Below the pieces are notes generated by a model. That model was not told the DNA's origin. It was given only the letters and a program-made list of their open reading frames with translations, and made no database searches. The translations under genes and the position numbers were made by a program. DNA of 56,157 bases from an uncultured Polycyclovorans sp. (lineage in GTDB: Bacteria > Pseudomonadota > Gammaproteobacteria > Nevskiales > Nevskiaceae), in the NCBI GenBank assembly GCA_936928855.1, contig CAKZHZ010000008.1:1-56157 (forward strand). Direction: 5' to 3'. Positions 52,505 through 56,157 of this stretch are shown piece by piece (within the stretch, counting starts at the first letter, position 1; every line of letters begins with the position of its first letter).

Positions 52505-53692
52505 TCAGACCTTTTCGAACACCACGGCGATGCCCTGCCCGCCGCCGATGCACATCGTCGCCAGACCGTAGCGTCCGCCGACGCGGTGCAGTTCGTGGAT
52601 CGCCTTGGTGGCGATGATGACGCCGGTGGCGCCCACCGGATGCCCGAGGGAGATGCCGGAACCGTTGACGTTGACCTTGGCGGGATCAAAGCCGAGTTCC
52701 TTGCTGACGGCGCAGGCCTGCGCCGCGAAGGCTTCATTGGACTCGATGACATCGAGGTCCGCCACCTTCAGCCCGGTGCGCTTGAGCACCGCCTGGGTCG
52801 CCGGCACCGGGCCGATGCCCATGATCTCCGGCGATACGCCGGCGTGGGCGTAGCCCACCACCCGCGCCAGCGGCTTGAGGTTGTGGGCCTTCACCGCCGC
52901 CGCCGTGGCCAGCACCATGGCAGCGGCGCCGTCGTTGATGCCGGACGCGTTGCCGGCGGTCACCAGGCCATCCTTCTTGAACACCGGCTTCATCTTCGCC
53001 AGCTGCTCGGGCGTCACCTCGCCCCGCACGTGCTCGTCCACCTCGAACACCACCGTGCCCTTCCGGGTGGTGATCTCCACCGGCACGATCTGGTCCTTGA
53101 ACCGGCCCTCGGCGATGGCACGGGCGGCGCGGCGCTGGCTTTCCACCGCCAGGGCATCCTGCATCTCACGGGTGATGCCAAAGCGCTCGGCGACGTTCTC
53201 CGCCGTGATGCCCATGTGGATGCGCTGGAACGGGTCGTGCAGCACGCCGGTGGTGTAGTCGAGCATCGGCGTGTCGCCCATGCGCGCGCCCCAGCGTGCG
53301 GTGGGCAGCAGGTAGGGACCGCGGCTCATCGACTCGGCGCCGGCCGCGAGACCGATCTCGGCATCACCCAGCATCAGGCCCTGCGCCACCGACACGATGG
53401 CCTGAAGCCCGGAGCCGCACAGGCGGTTGACGTTGAAGGCAGGCGTTTCCTTGGGAATGCCGGCCTGCATGGCGGCCACACGGCCGAGATAGGCATCACG
53501 CGGCTCGGTGGGGATCACCGTGCCCATGGCGACATGCCCGACCTGTTCCGGTGCCACGCCGGCGCGCGCCATCGCTTCACGGATCGGGGTGGTGGCGAGA
53601 TCCGCCAGCGGCACGTCCTTGAGGCCGCCGCCGAAGCTGCCGATGGCGGTGCGAACGGCACCGACGACGAAAAGGTCCTGTGTGTTGCTCAT
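52505..53692 (-). CDS. Acetyl-CoA C-acetyltransferase (biosynthetic-type thiolase)
   Basis: This 395-residue thiolase is close to the AtoB/PhaA group. It has nucleophilic Cys92 (NRLCGSG), the histidine in GHPVGATG and the second cysteine in MCIGGGQG. It condenses or cleaves acetoacetyl-CoA. It differs clearly from the thiolase at 40455-41657 and is not in that operon. The upstream neighbour on the same strand is the mutase-like gene, 143 bp away, so short-chain acyl-CoA metabolism is the shared theme. Confidence 0.93.
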   Translation of the reverse strand: MSNTQDLFVVGAVRTAIGSFGGGLKDVPLADLATTPIREAMARAGVAPEQVGHVAMGTVIPTEPRDAYLGRVAAMQAGIPKETPAFNVNRLCGSGLQAIVSVAQGLMLGDAEIGLAAGAESMSRGPYLLPTARWGARMGDTPMLDYTTGVLHDPFQRIHMGITAENVAERFGITREMQDALAVESQRRAARAIAEGRFKDQIVPVEITTRKGTVVFEVDEHVRGEVTPEQLAKMKPVFKKDGLVTAGNASGINDGAAAMVLATAAAVKAHNLKPLARVVGYAHAGVSPEIMGIGPVPATQAVLKRTGLKVADLDVIESNEAFAAQACAVSKELGFDPAKVNVNGSGISLGHPVGATGVIIATKAIHELHRVGGRYGLATMCIGGGQGIAVVFEKV

Positions 53693-53835
53693 TGCCTATA
53701 CCTCATCAAAGTGAATCCTGAAGCCTTCTGCGAAGGGACGTGGCGCACCGCAGCCGGAGGCGGCGCAGGCCGCCGATGCCGCGCGGGACGCGCAGTGTAC
53801 CCGGGGTCCACCCGCCGCCGGCGCCCTGCCCGCCC

Positions 53836-55884
53836 TTACATGTTGCGACGATAGCGCCCGCCCACTTCGAACAGGGCCTGCGTGATCTGCCCCAGCGAGC
53901 AGTGCCGCACGGCGTCCATCAACACCTCGAAGGTGTTGCCGTCGGCCATCACGGTCTGCCGCAACCGCGCCAGCACTGCCTCACCCTGCGAGGCGTTGTG
54001 CTGCTGGAAATCCGTGAGCCGCTTCAGCTGCGACTGCTTCTCGTCGTCGGTGGAACGCGCCAACTCGATCTCGAAGGCGGCATCGTCGCCATGGGGGTTG
54101 CGGAAGGTGTTGACGCCGATCAGCGGCAGCGAGCCATCGTGCTTCTTGTGCTCGTAGTGCATCGACTCCTCCTGGATCTTGCCGCGCTGGTAACCGGTTT
54201 CCATGGCGCCCAGCACCCCGCCGCGATTGGCGATGGCCTCGAACTCCCTGAGCACGGCCTCTTCAACCAGGTCGGTCAGCTCGTCGATGATGAAACTGCC
54301 CTGCAAGGGGTTCTCGTTCTTGGCCAGGCCGAACTCGCGGTTGATGATGAGCTGGATGGCCATGGCGCGCCGCACCGATTCCTCGGTCGGCGTGGTGATC
54401 GCTTCGTCGTAGGCGTTGGTGTGCAGGCTGTTGCAGTTGTCGTAGATCGCCAGCAGTGCCTGCAGGGTGGTGCGGATGTCGTTGAAGGACATCTCCTGGG
54501 CATGCAGCGAACGACCCGAGGTCTGCACGTGGTACTTGAGCTTCTGGCTGCGCTCGTTGCCGCCGTACTTGTGCTTCATCGCCACCGCCCAGATGCGGCG
54601 GGCAACCCGGCCGATCACCGAGTATTCGGGGTCCATGCCGTTGCTGAAGAAGAAACTGAGGTTGGGCGCGAATTCGTCGATGTGCATGCCGCGCGCCAGA
54701 TAGCTCTCGACATAGGTGAAGCCGTTGGCCAGGGTGAAGGCGAGCTGGCTGATCGGGTTCGCCCCGGCTTCAGCGATGTGATAGCCGGAGATCGACACCG
54801 AATAGAAGTTGCGCACCTTGTGGTCGACGAAGTACTGCTGGATGTCGCCCATCATCTTCAGCGCGAACTCGGTGCTGAAGATGCAGGTGTTCTGGCCCTG
54901 GTCTTCCTTGAGGATGTCGGCCTGCACCGTGCCGCGCACGGTCGCCAGCGCGTAGGCGCGCAACTGCGCATGCTCCCCGGCGTCCGGCGCGCGGCCGTTC
55001 TTTTCGGTGAACTGGGCGACCTGCTGGTCGATGGCGGTGTTCATGAACATCGCCAGGATCATCGGCGCCGGGCCGTTGATGGTCATCGACACCGAGGTGG
55101 TCGGCGCGCACAGGTCGAAGCCCGAGTACAGCACCTTCATGTCCTCCAGGGTGCAGATGGACACGCCGGAGTTGCCGATCTTGCCGTAGATGTCCGGGCG
55201 CGGCGCCGGGTCTTCGCCGTACAGGGTGACGCTGTCGAAGGCGGTGGACAGGCGCGCCGCAGGTTGCCCGACGCTGAGGTAGTGGAAGCGGCGGTTGGTG
55301 CGCTCCGGCGTACCTTCGCCCGCGAACATGCGGATGGGATCCTCACCGGTGCGACGGTACGGATAGACGCCGCCGGTATACGGGTATGCGCCCGGCAGAT
55401 TTTCCTTTTGCAGAAAATACAGCAGCTCGCCCCAGTCCTTGAAGTGCGGCACGGCGATCTTGGGAATCTTGCTATGCGACAGCGACTCGCGGTAGTTGTC
55501 CACGCGGATGAGTTTGTCGCGGACCTTGTATTCGTTGTACTCGGAGGTCACCGATTCGACACGGCCCGGCCACTCGCGCAGCAGCTTGAGCGCTTCGGAA
55601 TCCAGCGACTGGATGGCGTCGTTGTAGCGCTGGCGCAGGGTGAGCAGCGAGCGGTCGACGGTGCGCTTGACGTGGCGGTCGAAGTCGCGGTCGGCGTAAT
55701 CGTTGATGGCACAGCCGGCCGAGCGCATCAGCGCCGTGCCGAGCACGAAGATAGTGAGGATCATCGGATCGGGATGGCCGTCGGATGCCATCCACAGCGC
55801 CCACAGCGTGGGCCACAACAGCAGCAGGATGCCGATGGGCTTGTCGGCCCGGACGAGGCGGAAGTACAGCGCCAGCTTGTTCAT
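53836..55884 (-). CDS. Chimeric frame: UbiA N-terminus joined to the mutase domain of IcmF-type acyl-CoA mutase
   Basis: The frame encodes 682 residues. Residues from about 77 to the end are the adenosylcobalamin-dependent mutase domain of a fused isobutyryl-CoA mutase (IcmF-like), with YPYTGGVYPYRRTGEDP, MFAGEGTPERTNRRFH and AFDSVTLYGEDP. A normal IcmF is about 1,090 residues and begins with a B12-binding domain and a MeaI-type GTPase; both are missing. Instead residues 1-75 are the start of 4-hydroxybenzoate octaprenyltransferase. The junction is near 55660. This is probably an assembly or rearrangement artefact rather than a working gene. Confidence 0.8.
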   Translation of the reverse strand: MNKLALYFRLVRADKPIGILLLLWPTLWALWMASDGHPDPMILTIFVLGTALMRSAGCAINDYADRDFDRHVKRTVDRSLLTLRQRYNDAIQSLDSEALKLLREWPGRVESVTSEYNEYKVRDKLIRVDNYRESLSHSKIPKIAVPHFKDWGELLYFLQKENLPGAYPYTGGVYPYRRTGEDPIRMFAGEGTPERTNRRFHYLSVGQPAARLSTAFDSVTLYGEDPAPRPDIYGKIGNSGVSICTLEDMKVLYSGFDLCAPTTSVSMTINGPAPMILAMFMNTAIDQQVAQFTEKNGRAPDAGEHAQLRAYALATVRGTVQADILKEDQGQNTCIFSTEFALKMMGDIQQYFVDHKVRNFYSVSISGYHIAEAGANPISQLAFTLANGFTYVESYLARGMHIDEFAPNLSFFFSNGMDPEYSVIGRVARRIWAVAMKHKYGGNERSQKLKYHVQTSGRSLHAQEMSFNDIRTTLQALLAIYDNCNSLHTNAYDEAITTPTEESVRRAMAIQLIINREFGLAKNENPLQGSFIIDELTDLVEEAVLREFEAIANRGGVLGAMETGYQRGKIQEESMHYEHKKHDGSLPLIGVNTFRNPHGDDAAFEIELARSTDDEKQSQLKRLTDFQQHNASQGEAVLARLRQTVMADGNTFEVLMDAVRHCSLGQITQALFEVGGRYRRNM
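55660..55884 (-). pseudogene. ubiA: UbiA (4-hydroxybenzoate octaprenyltransferase) N-terminal fragment
   Basis: These 75 codons begin with MNKLALYFRLVRADKPIG and include the prenyl-diphosphate-binding NDYADRDFD motif, then stop matching at HVKRT. They encode about two transmembrane helices of a ~290-residue enzyme of ubiquinone synthesis. The fragment continues in frame into the mutase domain without a stop or frameshift. No ribosome binding site is evident before ATG at 55884. Confidence 0.85.
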
Positions 55885-55927
55885 GATCGCGGTCTGCGTA
55901 TTGGCGGCCGCTTCCGGGCTCTGCCGG

Positions 55928-56157
55928 GCCACCGACGCGCGGCTGGAGGCGGTGATCGACCGGGCGCGGGCGCTGGGCAAGCACGTCATGGTGGCCGGGA
56001 TCGCGGCCGAGAACACCGGCTCGATCCGGCTGCACGAGCGGATGGGGTTCCGCCAGACCGGGCATCTGCCGCAGGTCGGGGCCAAGTTCGGGCGCTGGCT
56101 CGACCTCGCGTTCCTGCAACTCGAGCTTGACGACCGGCCGGCGCCCGGTCCCGACCC
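55928..56157 (+). pseudogene. GNAT N-acetyltransferase C-terminal fragment
   Basis: In the plus strand the frame beginning at 55928 encodes LEAVIDRARALGKHVMVAG, then NTGSIRLHERMGF and FGRWLDLAFLQLELD. This is the acetyl-CoA-binding C-terminal half of a phosphinothricin-acetyltransferase-like GNAT enzyme. The N-terminal half is absent: the match begins about 45 bp from the UbiA fragment. The frame is open at the window edge, close to the normal protein end. Together with the UbiA/mutase join it marks a second junction within 300 bp. Confidence 0.75.

Noticed and set aside
53740..56130. 796-codon open frame on the plus strand
   Set aside because: It is antisense to the mutase frame, with no motif; the true plus-strand coding at its end (GNAT) is in a different frame.

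Overview
The window looks like a contig from a high-GC, free-living gammaproteobacterium with a strong aerobic catabolic repertoire. It opens inside a 16S rRNA gene on the minus strand. The left-hand order (rrn, tyrS, M23 peptidase, anmK, erpA, bactofilin, argC) is the arrangement familiar from Pseudomonas and other gammaproteobacteria. Genus cannot be fixed by eye. Almost all GC-rich antisense reading frames are shadows of the genes listed here.

Layout. (1) 1-9451: housekeeping. This holds the rRNA operon start with promoter and boxA, tyrS, a cell-wall endopeptidase, anmK, erpA, bactofilin, argC, hemJ, bacterioferritin, a Fur-controlled bacterioferritin-associated ferredoxin, and an outer-membrane protein. 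(2) 9544-22645: a 13-kb, all-minus-strand catabolic block. It contains a DUF35 protein with a thiolase-fold (SCP2/Ltp-type) partner, an alpha/beta hydrolase, a small orphan protein, an acyl-CoA ligase, an SRPBCC protein, an unusual CaiB/BaiF CoA-transferase, an amidohydrolase, a KshA/DAF-36-like Rieske oxygenase, a [2Fe-2S] ferredoxin, a DUF1329 protein, an SDR and an aldehyde dehydrogenase. (3) 22870-31409: an esterase, an OprP-like porin, a lipoprotein and a LuxR-type response regulator on the plus strand. These are followed by a convergent DctB-like hybrid histidine kinase and a DctA transporter. The kinase gene is bracketed by two related palindromic elements. (4) 31406-45414: a second catabolic block with an NTF2-like protein, a tandem CoA-transferase, a lipoprotein, a TauD-type dioxygenase, an RND exporter with a beta-propeller partner, a thiolase, MaoC, an SDR and a fused acyl-CoA dehydrogenase. 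(5) 45512-50220: glycosyltransferase and FkbM genes, then a DUF1631 gene. (6) 52505-56157: a thiolase, then a cobalamin-type acyl-CoA mutase domain that runs in frame into the N-terminus of UbiA and abuts a GNAT fragment. This looks like an assembly chimera at the contig end.

Working together: the two catabolic blocks supply CoA activation (ligase, CoA-transferases), acyl-CoA dehydrogenation, hydration, alcohol oxidation, thiolysis or retro-aldol cleavage, ring or alkyl hydroxylation (Rieske plus ferredoxin), aldehyde oxidation and export. This matches degradation of a hydrophobic, branched or cyclic substrate such as a steroid or terpenoid. The substrate is inferred from family membership only. 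No regulator of either block lies in the window.

Structured non-coding DNA of note: two CTAG-bounded palindromes flanking the kinase, an interlocking pair of inverted repeats before the response regulator, and a 122-bp-periodic hairpin repeat with compensatory base changes at 34.6-34.8 kb. No CRISPR array, tRNA or prophage was seen.
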